Source: Colletes latitarsis (lineage: Eukaryota > Arthropoda > Insecta > Hymenoptera > Colletidae). From it: a stretch of 64,000 bases of DNA. The stretch covers positions 4,092,001 through 4,156,000 of the forward strand of contig NC_135141.1 in the NCBI RefSeq assembly GCF_051014445.1, in the 5' to 3' direction. This document shows positions 24,478 through 34,962 of the stretch, piece by piece. The first letter of the stretch is position 1. Every line of letters begins with the position of its first letter. Both the position numbers and the translations under genes were made by a program. The notes beneath the pieces were generated by a model. It searched no databases, was not told the origin of the DNA, and saw only the letters and a program-made list of their open reading frames with translations.

Positions 24478-27400
24478 TCGGGTCTCACCCGCGGCCTCCT
24501 CCAGGCCTCCCCGTCCAACGTTTTGGGGCGCCTCTGCGCGCCCCGGATCTTTGCCGCCGTACGAGGCCATCACCCCACGACTAAGGGGCTCTGACCCGCA
24601 CGGCGACTGTGCTGCCGCTTGTGGTGGGGGCTCTGCAGCACCTCCACCAGACAGCACGCCTTCCGATTTCGTGGAGGTGGAGGGCGCTGAGTCGTTAGGC
24701 GCCACATCCACCTCCATCATCTCCGTCATCGGCGGGGGTGCGGGTGCACACCCTTCCACCTTCACTGCCGCCGCGACAGGTGCTGGGGCGGGAGTAAACC
24801 CCGACGCCACAGCAGGGGACGGCTGGGAACAAGCCGCCCCCTGAACATCCATCGCGACGGACAGCGGTGCCGGCTCAACACCAGCCGGCACCGTGGATGG
24901 GGGCACAACCGCACCCCTTGTCTTCTTCCCCTTCCGTTTGGGGGGACGGCACGCCGCCCCACCCATTCGGTGATCCGCTGGCCGCCCCAAGCCCACACAA
25001 AGGGGGCATTTAGGGGCGGCCGTGCACTCCCGCGCAGTGTGAGAGGCCCCTCCGCAGCGGTAGCAGAGGCCGCTGCGATCAACGGTGCTGGTGCACCGCT
25101 GCCGGACATGGCCGAACTCTAGGCAGCGGTGACACTGCAGCGGCCTCGCTGCGAGGACTGCCAGCCGGGCCTCGAAGAAGCCGACCATAAGTCGGCCGGA
25201 CTTCGCGAGCTTGGTTGCAGCGCGAAGGGGACAGCGGGCCCAGGCAGTAAACATGCCCGAGCTGTCCCGACGGGGGTCACCAACGTTGACCTCCGCTGCG
25301 CCGCAACCCCCGGCTGTGGCAAGGGCCTCCCTGACAGCCTGCTGGGTGGCTGCCTCCGACAGGCCGGACACCCTTAACTCGGCCTGTTTTTGGGGGCAAG
25401 CCACCCGAACACCCTCGACCAGAAGGGCCCCCTCAAGACGCGCCCTCAGGGCTGTCGCCTTCTCCTTTCCCTTTTCGCCGGGGATCGCTAGAAGCAGCGC
25501 CCCGGTGACCGCCCTGGTTGGACGCATCCCTGTGATCCCGAGATCTTTGCAGATCCCGGGCATCACCCTTGTAAGTAGGGGGCCCAAATCCTTTTCGCGC
25601 CCAGCGGCGGCGGTCACCGAGACAGCCGCATTTTTCGGCAGCCTCGGTAGCTTGACCGCCGCGGGCTGGGCACCAACCTTCCTCTTACTGGTAGCTGCAG
25701 TATTTGCGGCTGGCCGGTTGGCTGCGGGTAGTTTCCCGCTTTTCGCGGAGGCTGCGGTAGGAGTCGGACCCCTATCACTGCCTTTGCCTTTACCCCTCCT
25801 AACCACCTCAGCCCAGGAGCCCAACACACCACTGGTGGGGGCAGGGACGGGCTGTGGCGCGGTGTCCTTCGCGGGTCGGGCGGACTTGCCGCTATCCGCC
25901 CTGGGAGGTGACTGAGGGGGACTTTGCGCGGCCATCGTTGGCGCCTTCGATTTCGGGGCGGATGCGGGGCAATTACCAGCACCACTCCTCGCCGGGGTTG
26001 GCTTTGCGGGTGCCCCGGGCGCTTTCACGGGGGCTGACGCGCCCCCATGTTTTGCCACTGCGGCTCCCTTCGTCTTCCCTTTTACCGTATCTGACTCCGC
26101 CGGCTTAGCACATTTCGATGAGCTCGCCGGGGCCGGGGCCGCTCCCACGGATGCAGCTGGGGCCAGTTGACCTCTCCCGAGTGGCGGGCGGGACACAGCC
26201 CGCCAAACCGCTTCAAAGCGGGCATCTATCCGGCCCTCCACGGCCGATAAATGCCCCGCCATCTCGGAAACCCTTTGCACGACTTCGGTCATCATGACCA
26301 CCAAAGGATTTCCGGAGGCGGGACTCTCCTCCTCGCACGGGACCGGCCGAAGTGCAGGCGACGGTCCAGGGACCACCGCCTCGACATCCATTCCGGAGGC
26401 CCCCCCGTCAAACGTGGACGGAAGGAGGTCCCTCCGGCGCGGTCGAGGGACACAGGGAAGCGCGTGGTCCAGTGGCGTATCGCCAGCCACCTCCTCTCCC
26501 ACTTTCAACAGCCTCCGCTGCTCCTCTTTGGACCTTAGGCGGCCCACTTCCCGCCTAAGGTGCTCCAACTCCCTGTCCTTGACCCTCACGGTCTCGGACA
26601 GGGTGGTGGCGGTCTTATCCGCCACCTCCAGTCTCTTCTCGAGGGCCTTGGCCCTCCGCTCCCATTCGCCTTGGCGAATAACTACCTCCCGGGCCGGCCT
26701 GTTGGGATTTTCGGCACGGTCAGCTCTGCCGTGCAGTTCCTCGGCGCTGACCATTGCCACCCGAGCTGCCAAACGGAGTCCGCGGATGTCCGTCGTCTTG
26801 AGGTGGCTTGCGGTGTCTGCCACCTTGACGACGGACTCCAATTGCTCCTTAAGCCGGCTCAGGAGCTCGTCCAATTTCATGACCTCCGCTATATTGCGGA
26901 GGTCTCCCTGCTTTGGCAGGGCCTTCATCTCTGGACCCAACTTTTTTGGGTCCGCAAAGATACCCCTAGGCCTGCCAGCCCCGGAGCCCTTCCTTTTCCT
27001 TTTCCGGGGCCCATAATCCTCTTCGCCTGAGTCGACGCTCTCACTTTCGTTGGCGGTAGATCGGTTTGGCGCCCATTCAGCTTCGTCCATAGAGCCGTCG
27101 TCGATGAGGGTAATGGACTCCCCGACGCACGACGTAGCCACGTCTTTGCCCTGGACCGCGACGCTCAGCGAGAGCTGCGGACCCGCGGCACCATGCCTCT
27201 TCCGAGGAGGAGAATCTTTCCCCGCCTTACGCCACTCCGTGGCATTTAGCCGCTCCAGGCTAACTACGGGGACGGGACTGTACCTCTGATGGTCATCCTG
27301 CCCCCCAAGGTGGATCCCCAGCGGAGGATTAACAACCTCCACAACCCTGACCGTGGGTTTAACCCCACCAGAGAGTGTTCCATCAGTCCCATTGCCGATA

Positions 27401-27486
27401 AAATCCTTCTCATTTGCCGATATGCTTGCCTGTCCGTTCTCTGTGTTTCCAGTCCTGTTTGTTTGTGTTTGAGAGTTCAGATCCAT
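24475..27486 (-). CDS. ORF1: gag-like RNA-binding protein with three zinc knuckles
   Basis: A 1,003-residue protein expected to coat the element RNA and carry it to the nucleus and target. I start it at the ATG at 27486, which has A at -3 and G at +4; the frame is open a little further but only to a GTG at 27522. The N-terminal 150 residues are acidic and serine-rich. A basic cluster RKRKRK (161-166) could be a nuclear import signal. Residues 271-328 are rich in Glu, Arg and Leu and look coiled-coil. About 440-650 is a low-complexity Ala/Pro/Lys linker. A folded region then leads into RPLQCHRC and the knuckles C-x2-C-x4-H-x4-C (785-798), C-x2-C-x4-H-x4-C (808-821) and C-x2-C-x8-H-x6-C (827-846), followed by basic KRKGKK. 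This domain order is that of R1-clade ORF1 proteins. The length is large for the class, mainly because of the linker. No break is seen. Confidence 0.92.
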   Translation of the reverse strand: MDLNSQTQTNRTGNTENGQASISANEKDFIGNGTDGTLSGGVKPTVRVVEVVNPPLGIHLGGQDDHQRYSPVPVVSLERLNATEWRKAGKDSPPRKRHGAAGPQLSLSVAVQGKDVATSCVGESITLIDDGSMDEAEWAPNRSTANESESVDSGEEDYGPRKRKRKGSGAGRPRGIFADPKKLGPEMKALPKQGDLRNIAEVMKLDELLSRLKEQLESVVKVADTASHLKTTDIRGLRLAARVAMVSAEELHGRADRAENPNRPAREVVIRQGEWERRAKALEKRLEVADKTATTLSETVRVKDRELEHLRREVGRLRSKEEQRRLLKVGEEVAGDTPLDHALPCVPRPRRRDLLPSTFDGGASGMDVEAVVPGPSPALRPVPCEEESPASGNPLVVMMTEVVQRVSEMAGHLSAVEGRIDARFEAVWRAVSRPPLGRGQLAPAASVGAAPAPASSSKCAKPAESDTVKGKTKGAAVAKHGGASAPVKAPGAPAKPTPARSGAGNCPASAPKSKAPTMAAQSPPQSPPRADSGKSARPAKDTAPQPVPAPTSGVLGSWAEVVRRGKGKGSDRGPTPTAASAKSGKLPAANRPAANTAATSKRKVGAQPAAVKLPRLPKNAAVSVTAAAGREKDLGPLLTRVMPGICKDLGITGMRPTRAVTGALLLAIPGEKGKEKATALRARLEGALLVEGVRVACPQKQAELRVSGLSEAATQQAVREALATAGGCGAAEVNVGDPRRDSSGMFTAWARCPLRAATKLAKSGRLMVGFFEARLAVLAARPLQCHRCLEFGHVRQRCTSTVDRSGLCYRCGGASHTARECTAAPKCPLCVGLGRPADHRMGGAACRPPKRKGKKTRGAVVPPSTVPAGVEPAPLSVAMDVQGAACSQPSPAVASGFTPAPAPVAAAVKVEGCAPAPPPMTEMMEVDVAPNDSAPSTSTKSEGVLSGGGAAEPPPQAAAQSPCGSEPLSRGVMASYGGKDPGRAEAPQNVGRGGLEEAAGETR

Positions 27487-27879
27487 TATTAATCCCACGA
27501 GTGTGGTCGGAAAACAGGTCACCCCAGGCAGAGCCGCCTTGCGTGGGGAAGCCTAATACTCCGGGGGTTCGGCAGGTGCCCCCGGAGGTGGTCGCTAGGG
27601 ATTGGGCCTTCTCTCCCAACCATGCATCCCATCGCCGCGCACCATAACTTAGGATTAGAGGGTAATTTATAGAGTTACCATCCTCGCGGCCCAGGCGGTT
27701 AAGCCAAGGCCCCCGTTCCTCCTGCCGTCACGTACCATTCACAAAACCAAAAATGGAGTTGTGAATGGGTCGTTGCGACGACCAACAGGAGGTTTACGCT
27801 GTGATTAGCATCAGGTACCTCGGCGTCGCTACGCCCCGTACTGCGCCGGACACCTGGCCGGACACAGCCCCTGAGGGCA
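27487..27879 (-). promoter_or_regulatory. 5' UTR and presumed internal promoter of the retrotransposon
   Basis: This 393-base region lies between the 5' junction and the ORF1 ATG. Elements of this class carry their promoter inside the transcribed 5' UTR; I do not recognise a specific initiator here. Upstream ATGs exist, including a 24-codon upstream frame at 27738-27667 that could damp ORF1 translation. Two hairpins (27735-27768 and 27768-27783) lie in its first third. The exact 5' end is uncertain by a few bases because of short similarity at the junction (GGCA next to GCATAA). Confidence 0.65.
27735..27768 (-). promoter_or_regulatory. 10-bp perfect hairpin in the 5' UTR
   Basis: Arms CCATTCACAA (27735-27744) and TTGTGAATGG (27759-27768) pair perfectly around a 14-base loop. 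A second small stem, GGTCGT (27768-27773) with ACGACC (27778-27783) and a 4-base loop, abuts it. Together they could form a structured leader or a double-stranded regulatory site. Confidence 0.5.
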
Positions 27880-27893
27880 GCATAACCCAGACC
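27880..27893. repeat. Target-site duplication, 5' side of the element
   Basis: GCATAACCCAGACC, identical to 20872-20885, followed by TAATCCAGACCTAACC, which continues the satellite monomer. The landmark GATGCGGG lies at 20865 and next at 28049. Subtracting the 6,994-bp element and one 14-bp duplication leaves exactly 176 bp, one monomer, so no target bases were lost. Confidence 0.9.
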
Positions 27894-30800
27894 TAATCCA
27901 GACCTAACCGGATTTATCCTCTAAAATATTGATCGATACAAGGTTTAATTGACTGTTACTGTGTGGTCCCACATTACTACGTGACTCAAATCTGAAAAAA
28001 CACAGGATCTGGCCAACAAGTATGCGAAGAAGGCAAAATCATGAGCCAGATGCGGGCATAACCCAGACCTAACCCAGAACTAACCGGTGTCATCCTTTAA
28101 AATATTGATCGAAACCAGGATTTATTGACTGTTACTGTGTGGTCCCACATTACTACGTGACTCAAATCTGAAAAAACCCAGGATCTGGCCAACAAGTATG
28201 CGAAGAAGGCAAAATCATGAGCCACATGCGGGCATAACCCAGACCTAACCCAGACCTAACCGGTTTTATCTTCTAAAATATGTATCGATACCAGGTTTAA
28301 TTGAATTGTACTGTGTGGTTCCACATTACTACGTGATTCAAACCCAGAAAAAACCCAGGATCTGGTAAACAAGTATGCGAAGAAGGCAAAATCATGAGCC
28401 AGATGCGGGCATAACCCAGACCTAACCCTGACCTAACAGGTTTTATCCTCTAAAATATTGATCGATACCAGGTTTAATTGAATGGTCCTGTGAGGTGCCA
28501 CATTACTACGTGATTCAAACCCGAAAAAACCAAGGATCTGGCCAACAAGTATGCGAAGAAGGCAAAATCATGAGCCAGATGCGGGCATAACCCAGACCTA
28601 ACCCATACCAAACCGGTATTATCCTCTAAAATGTGGTTGGACACCAGGTTTAATTGACTGTTTCAGTGTGGTACCACATTACTACGTGATTCAAACCCGA
28701 AAAAACCCAGGATCTGGTAAACAAGTATGCGAAGAAGGCCAAATCATGAGCCAGATGCGGGCATAACCCAGACCTAACCAAGACCTAACCGGTGTTACCG
28801 ATTAAAATACTGACCGAATCAAGGTTTAATTGACTGTCACTGTGAGGTACCAAATTACTACGTGATTCAAACCCAGACCTAACCCAGGATCTGGCCAACA
28901 AGAATGCGAAGAAGGCAAAATCATGAGCCAGATGCGGGCATAACCCAGACCTAACCCAGACCTAACCGGATTTATCCTCTGAAATATTGATCGATACAAG
29001 GTTTAATTGACTGTTACTGTGTGGTACCACATTACTACGTGATGCAAACCCGAAAATACCCAGTATCTGGAAAACAAGTATGCGAAGGAGGCAAAATCAT
29101 GAGCCAGATGCGGGCATAACCCAGACCAAACCCAGACCTAACAGGCTTTATCCTCTAAAATATTGATCGATACCAGGTTTAATTCAATGGTACTGTGTGG
29201 TTCCACATTACTACGTGATTCAAACCCGAAAAAACCCAGGATCTGGCCAAAAAGTATGCGAAGATGGCAAAATCATGAGCCACATGCGGGCATAACCCAG
29301 ACCTAACCCAGACCTAACCGGTTTTATCTTCTAAAATATGTATCGATACCAGGTTTAATTGAATTGTACTGTGTGGTTCCACATTACTACGTGATTCAAA
29401 CCCAGACCTAACCCAGGATCTGGCCAACAAGTATGCGAAGAAGCCAAAATCATGAGCCAGATGCGGGCATAACCCAGACCTAACCCAGACCTAACCGGAG
29501 TTACAGACTAAAATACTGACTGAATCCAGGTTTAATTCACTGTTACTGTGAGGTGCCACATTACTACGTGATTCAAACCCGAAAAAACCAAGGATCTGGC
29601 CAACAAGTATGCGAAGAAGGCAAAATCATGAGCCAGATGCGGGCATAACCCAGACCTAACCCAGACCAAACCGGTATTATCCTATAAAATATTGATCGAT
29701 ACAAGGTTTAAATGACTGTTACTATGTGGTACCACATTACTACGTGATTCAGACCAGAAAAAACCCAGGATCCGGTAAACAAGTATGGGAAGAAGGCAAA
29801 ATCATGAGCCAGATGCGGGCATAACCCAGACCTAACCCAGACCTAACCGGATTTATCCTCTAGAATACTGACCGAATCCAGGTTTAATTGACTGTCACTG
29901 TGAGGTGCCAAATTACTACGTGATTCAAACCCGAAAAAACCCAGGATCCGGCCAACAAGTATGCGAAGAAGGCAAAATCATGAGCCAGATGCGGGCATAA
30001 CCCAGACCTAACACAGACCAAACCGGTATTATCCTCTAAAATGTGGTTGGACACCAGGTTTAATTGACTGTTTCAGTGTGGTACCACATTACTACGTGAT
30101 TCAAACCCGAAAAAACTCAGGATCTGGCCAACAAGTATGCGATGAAGGGCAAAATCATGAGCCAGATGCGGGCATAACCCAGACCTAACCCAGACCTAAC
30201 CGGATATATCCTCTAAAATATTGATCGATACAAGGTTTAATTGACTGTTACTGTGTGGTTCCACATTATTACGTGATTCAGACCCGAAAAAACCCAGGAT
30301 CTGGTAAACAAGTATGCGAAGAAGGCAAAATCATGATCCAAATGCGGGCATAACCCAGACCTAACCCAGACCTAACCGGATATATCCTCTAAAATATTGA
30401 TCGATACAAGGTTTAATTGACTGTTACTGTGTGGTTCCACATTATTACGTGATTCAGACCCGAAAAAACCCAGGATCTGGTAAACAAGTATGCGAAGAAG
30501 GCCAAATCATGAGCCAGATGCGGGCATAACCCAGACCTAACCCAGACCTAACCGGATTTATCCTCTAAAATATTGATCGATACCAGGTTTAATTGAATTA
30601 TACTGTGTGGTTCCACATTACTACGTGATTCAAACCCAGACCTTATCCAGGATCCGGTAAACAAGTATGGGAAGAAGGCAAAATCATGAGCCAGATGCGG
30701 GCATAACCCAGACCTAACCCAGGCCTAACCGGGGTTACCGACTAAAATACTGACCGAATCAAGGTTTAATTGACTGTCACTGTGAGGTACCACATTACTA

Positions 30801-33800
30801 CGTGATTCAAACCCGAAAAAACCCAGGATCTGGCCAAAAAGTATGCGAAGATGGCAAAATCATGAGCCAGATGCGGGCATAACCCAGACCTAACCCAGAC
30901 CTAACCGGATTTATTCTCTAAAATATTGATCGATACAATGTTTAATTGACTGTTACTGTGTGGTACCCCATTACTACGTGATGCAAACCCGAAAAAACCC
31001 AGGATCTGGTAGACAAGTATGCGATGAAGGCAAAATCATGAGCCAGATGCGGGCATAACCCAGACCTAACCCAGACCTAACCGGATTTATCCTCTGAAAT
31101 ATTGATCGATGCCAGGTTTAATTGAATGGTACTGTGTGGTTCCACATTGCTATGTGATTCAAACCCAGACCTAACCCAGGATCCGGTAAACAAGTATGGG
31201 AAGAAGCCAAAATCATGAGCCAGATGCGGGCATAACCAAGACCTCACCCAGGCCTAACCGGGGTTACCGACTAAAATACTGACCGAATCAAGGTTTAATT
31301 GACTGTCATTGTGAGGTACCACATTACTACGTGATTCAAACCCGAAAAAACCCAGGATCTGGCCAAAAAGTATGCGAAGATGGCAAAATCATGAGCCAGA
31401 TGCGGGCATAACCCAGACCTAACCCAGACCTAAACGGATTTATTCTCTAAAATATTGATCGATACAATGTTTAATTGACTGTTACTGTGTGGTTCCACAT
31501 TACTACGTGATTCAAACCCAGACCTTATCCAGGATCTGGCCAACAAGTATGCGATGAAGGCAAAATAATGAGCCAGATGTGGGCATAACCCAGACCTAAC
31601 CCAGACCTAACAGGTTTTATCCTCTAAAATATTGATCGACGCCAGGTTTAATTGAATGGTACTGTGTGGTTCCACATTGCTATGTGATTCAAACCCAGAC
31701 CTAACCCAGGATCCGGTAAACAAGTATGGGAAGAAGGCAAAATCATGAGCCAGATGCGGGCATAACCCAGACCTAACCCAGGCCTAACCGGGGTTACCGA
31801 CTAAAATACTGACCGAATCAAGGTTTAATTGACTGTCACTGTGAGGTACCACATTACTACGTGATTCAAACCCGAAAAAACCCAGGATCTGGCCAAAAAG
31901 TATGCGAAGATGGCAAAATCATGAGCCAGATGCGGGCATAACCCAGACCTAACCCAGACCTAACCGGATTTATTCTCTAAAATATTGATCGATACAATGT
32001 TTAATTGACTGTTACTGTGTGGTACCCCATTACTACGTGATGCAAACCCGAAAAAACCGAGGATCTGGTAAACAAGTATGCGATGAAGGCAAAATCATGA
32101 GCCAGATGCGGGCATAACCCAGACCTAACCCAGACCTAACCGGGGTTACAGACTAAAATACTGACCGAATCCAGGTTTAATTCACTGTTTCTGTGAGGTG
32201 CCACATTACTACGTGATTCAAACCCGAAAAAACCAAGGATCTGGCCAACAAGTATGCGAAGAAGGCAAAATCATGAGCCAGATGCGGGCATAACCCAGAC
32301 CTAACCCAGACCAAACCGGTATTATCCTCTAAAATATTGATCGATACAAGGTTTAATTGACTGTTACTATGTGGTACCACATTACTACGTGATTCAGACC
32401 AGAAAAAACCCAGGATCTGGTAAACAAGTATACGAACAAGGCAAAATCATGATCCAAATGCGGGCATAACCCAGACCTAACCCAGACCTAACCGGTGTTA
32501 TCCACAGAAATATTGATCGATACCAGGTTTAATTGAATGGTACTGTGTGGTTCCACATTACTACGTGATTCAAACCCAGACCTAACCCAGTATCTGGCCA
32601 ACAAGTATGCAAAGAAGGTAAAATCATGAGTCAGATTCGGGCATAACCCAGACCTAACCCAGACCTAACCGGATTTATCCTCTAAAATACTGACCGAATC
32701 CTGGTTTAATTGACTGTCACTGTGAGGTGCCAAATTACTACGTGATTCAAACCCGAAAAAACCCAGGATCCGGCCAACAAGTATGCGAAGAAGGCAAAAT
32801 CATGAGCCAGATGCGGGCATAACCCAGACCTAACACAGACCAAACCGGTATTATCCTCTAAAATGTGGTTGGACACCAGGTTTAATTGACTGTTTCAGTG
32901 TGGTACCACATTACTACGTGATTCAAACCCGAAAAAACTCAGGATCTGTCCAACAAGTATGCGATGAAGGCAAAATCATGAGCCAGATGCGGGCATAACC
33001 CAGACCTAACCCAGACCTAACCGGATATATCCTCTAAAATATTGATCGATACAAGGTTTAATTGACTGCTACTGTGTGGTTCCACATTACTGCGTGATTC
33101 AGACCCGAAAAAATCCAGGATCTCGTAAACAAGTATGCGAAGAAGGCAAAATCATGATCCAAATGCGGGCATAACCCAGACCTAACCCAGACCTAACCGG
33201 TGTTATCCGCTAAAATATTGATCGATACCAGGTTTAATTGAATGGAACTGTGTGGTTCCACATTACTACGTGATGCAAACCCGAAAAAACCCAGGATCTG
33301 GTAAACAAGTATGCGAAGAAGGCAAAATCATGAGCCAGATGCGGGCATAACCCAGACCTAACACAGACCAAACCGGTATTATCCTCTAAAATGTGGTTGG
33401 ACACCAGGTTTAATTGACTGTTTCAGTGTGGTACCACATTACTACGTGATTCAAACCCGAAAAAACTCAGGATCTGTCCAACAAGTATGCGATGAAGGCA
33501 AAATCATGATCCAAATGCGGGCATAACCCAGACCTAACCCAGACCTAACCGGTTTTATCCTCTAAAATATTGATCGATACCAGGTTTAATTGACTGTTAC
33601 TGTGTGGTACCACATTACTACGTGATTCAAACCCGAAAAAACCCAGGATCTGGCCAACACGAATGCGGAAAAGGCAAAATCATGAGCCAGATGCGGGCAT
33701 AACCCAGACCTAACCCAGACCTATCCGGTGTCATCCTTTGAAATATTGATCGAAACCAGGATTTATTGACTGTTACTGTGTGGTACCACATTACTACGTG

Positions 33801-34962
33801 ACTCAAATCTGAAAAAACCCAAGAACCGGCCAACAAGTATGCGAAGAAGGCAAAATCATGAGCCAGATGCGGGCATAACCCAGACCTAACCAAGACCTAA
33901 CCGGTGTTACCGACTAAAATACTGACCGTATCCAGGATTAATTGACTGTTATTGTGTGGTACCACATTACTACGTGATTCAAACCCGATAAAACCCAGGA
34001 TCTGGCCAACAAGTATGGGAAGAAGGCGAAATCATGAGCCAGATGCGGGCATAACCCAGACCTAACCCAGAACTAACCGGTGTCATCCTTTAAAATATTG
34101 ATCGAAACCAGGATTTATTGACTGTTACTGTGTGGTCCCACATTACTACGTGACTCAAATCTGAAAAAACACAGGATCTGGCCAACAAGTATGCGAAGAA
34201 GGCAAAATCATGAGCCAGATGCGGGCATAACCCAGACCTAACCCAGAACTAACCGGTGTCATCCTTTAAAATATTGATCGAAACCAGGATTTATTGACTG
34301 TTACTGTGTGGTCCCACATTACTACGTGACTCAAATCTGAAAAAACCCAGGATCTGGCCAACAAGTATGCGAAGAAGGCAAAATCATGAGCCAGATGCGG
34401 GCATAACCCAGACCTAAGCAAGACCTAACCGGTGTTACCGACTAAATTACTGACCGTATCCAGGATTAATTGGCTGTTATTGTGTGGTACCACATTACTA
34501 CGTGATTCAAACCCGAAAAAACCCAGGATCTGGCCAACAAGTATGGGAAGAAGGCGAAATCATGAGCCAGATGCGGGCATAACCCAGACCTAACCCAGAA
34601 CTAACCGGTGTCATCCTTCAAAATATTGATCGAAACCAGGATTTATTGACTGTTACTGTGTGGTCCCACATTACTACGTGACTCAAATCTGAAAAAACCC
34701 AGGATCTGGCCAACAAGTATGCGAAGAAGGCAAAATCATGAGCCAGATGCGGGCATAACCCAGACCTAACCCAGAACTAACCGGTGTCATCCTTTAAAAT
34801 ATTGATCGAAACCAGGATTTATTGACTGTTACTGTGTGGTCCCACATTACTACGTGATTCAAATCCGAAAAAACCCAGGATCTGGCCAACAAGTATGGGA
34901 AGAAGGCGTAATCATGAGCCAGATGCGGGCATAACCCAGACCTAACCCAGACCAAACCGGTG

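Larger units (their letters stand above)
20886..27879 (-). mobile_element. Full-length R1-clade non-LTR retrotransposon (TRAS/SART-like)
   Basis: A 6,994-bp element on the minus strand with two ORFs, poly(A) tail and target-site duplications, and no terminal repeats. ORF1 is a gag-like protein with three zinc knuckles. ORF2 has an apurinic-type endonuclease, a reverse transcriptase and a C-terminal CCHC motif, with no RNase H domain. That arrangement is the R1 clade (R1, TRAS, SART, Waldo and relatives). It appears full length because a 393-base 5' UTR precedes ORF1. It is GC-rich compared with the satellite around it. The junction shows priming from a + strand end ...CAGACC, cut between C and T of CCTAA, the cut described for TRAS in telomere repeats. 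The lineage within R1 cannot be fixed without a tree. One in-frame stop in ORF2 probably makes this copy non-autonomous. Confidence 0.93.

Noticed and set aside
27410..27619. A 69-codon frame overlapping the ORF1 start
   Set aside because: It begins with TTG, overlaps ORF1 out of frame and has no domain; it is treated as part of the 5' UTR and ORF1.
21544..27647. Plus-strand and alternative-frame reading frames across the retrotransposon (for example 22211-22672 and 25211-25915)
   Set aside because: They are antisense or out-of-frame shadows of ORF1 and ORF2 in GC-rich DNA, with proline/arginine/serine-rich products and no recognisable domain.
20886..27879. LTR retrotransposon or endogenous retrovirus
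   Set aside because: There are no long terminal repeats, protease, integrase or envelope; the endonuclease type, poly(A) tail and motif order are those of a non-LTR element.
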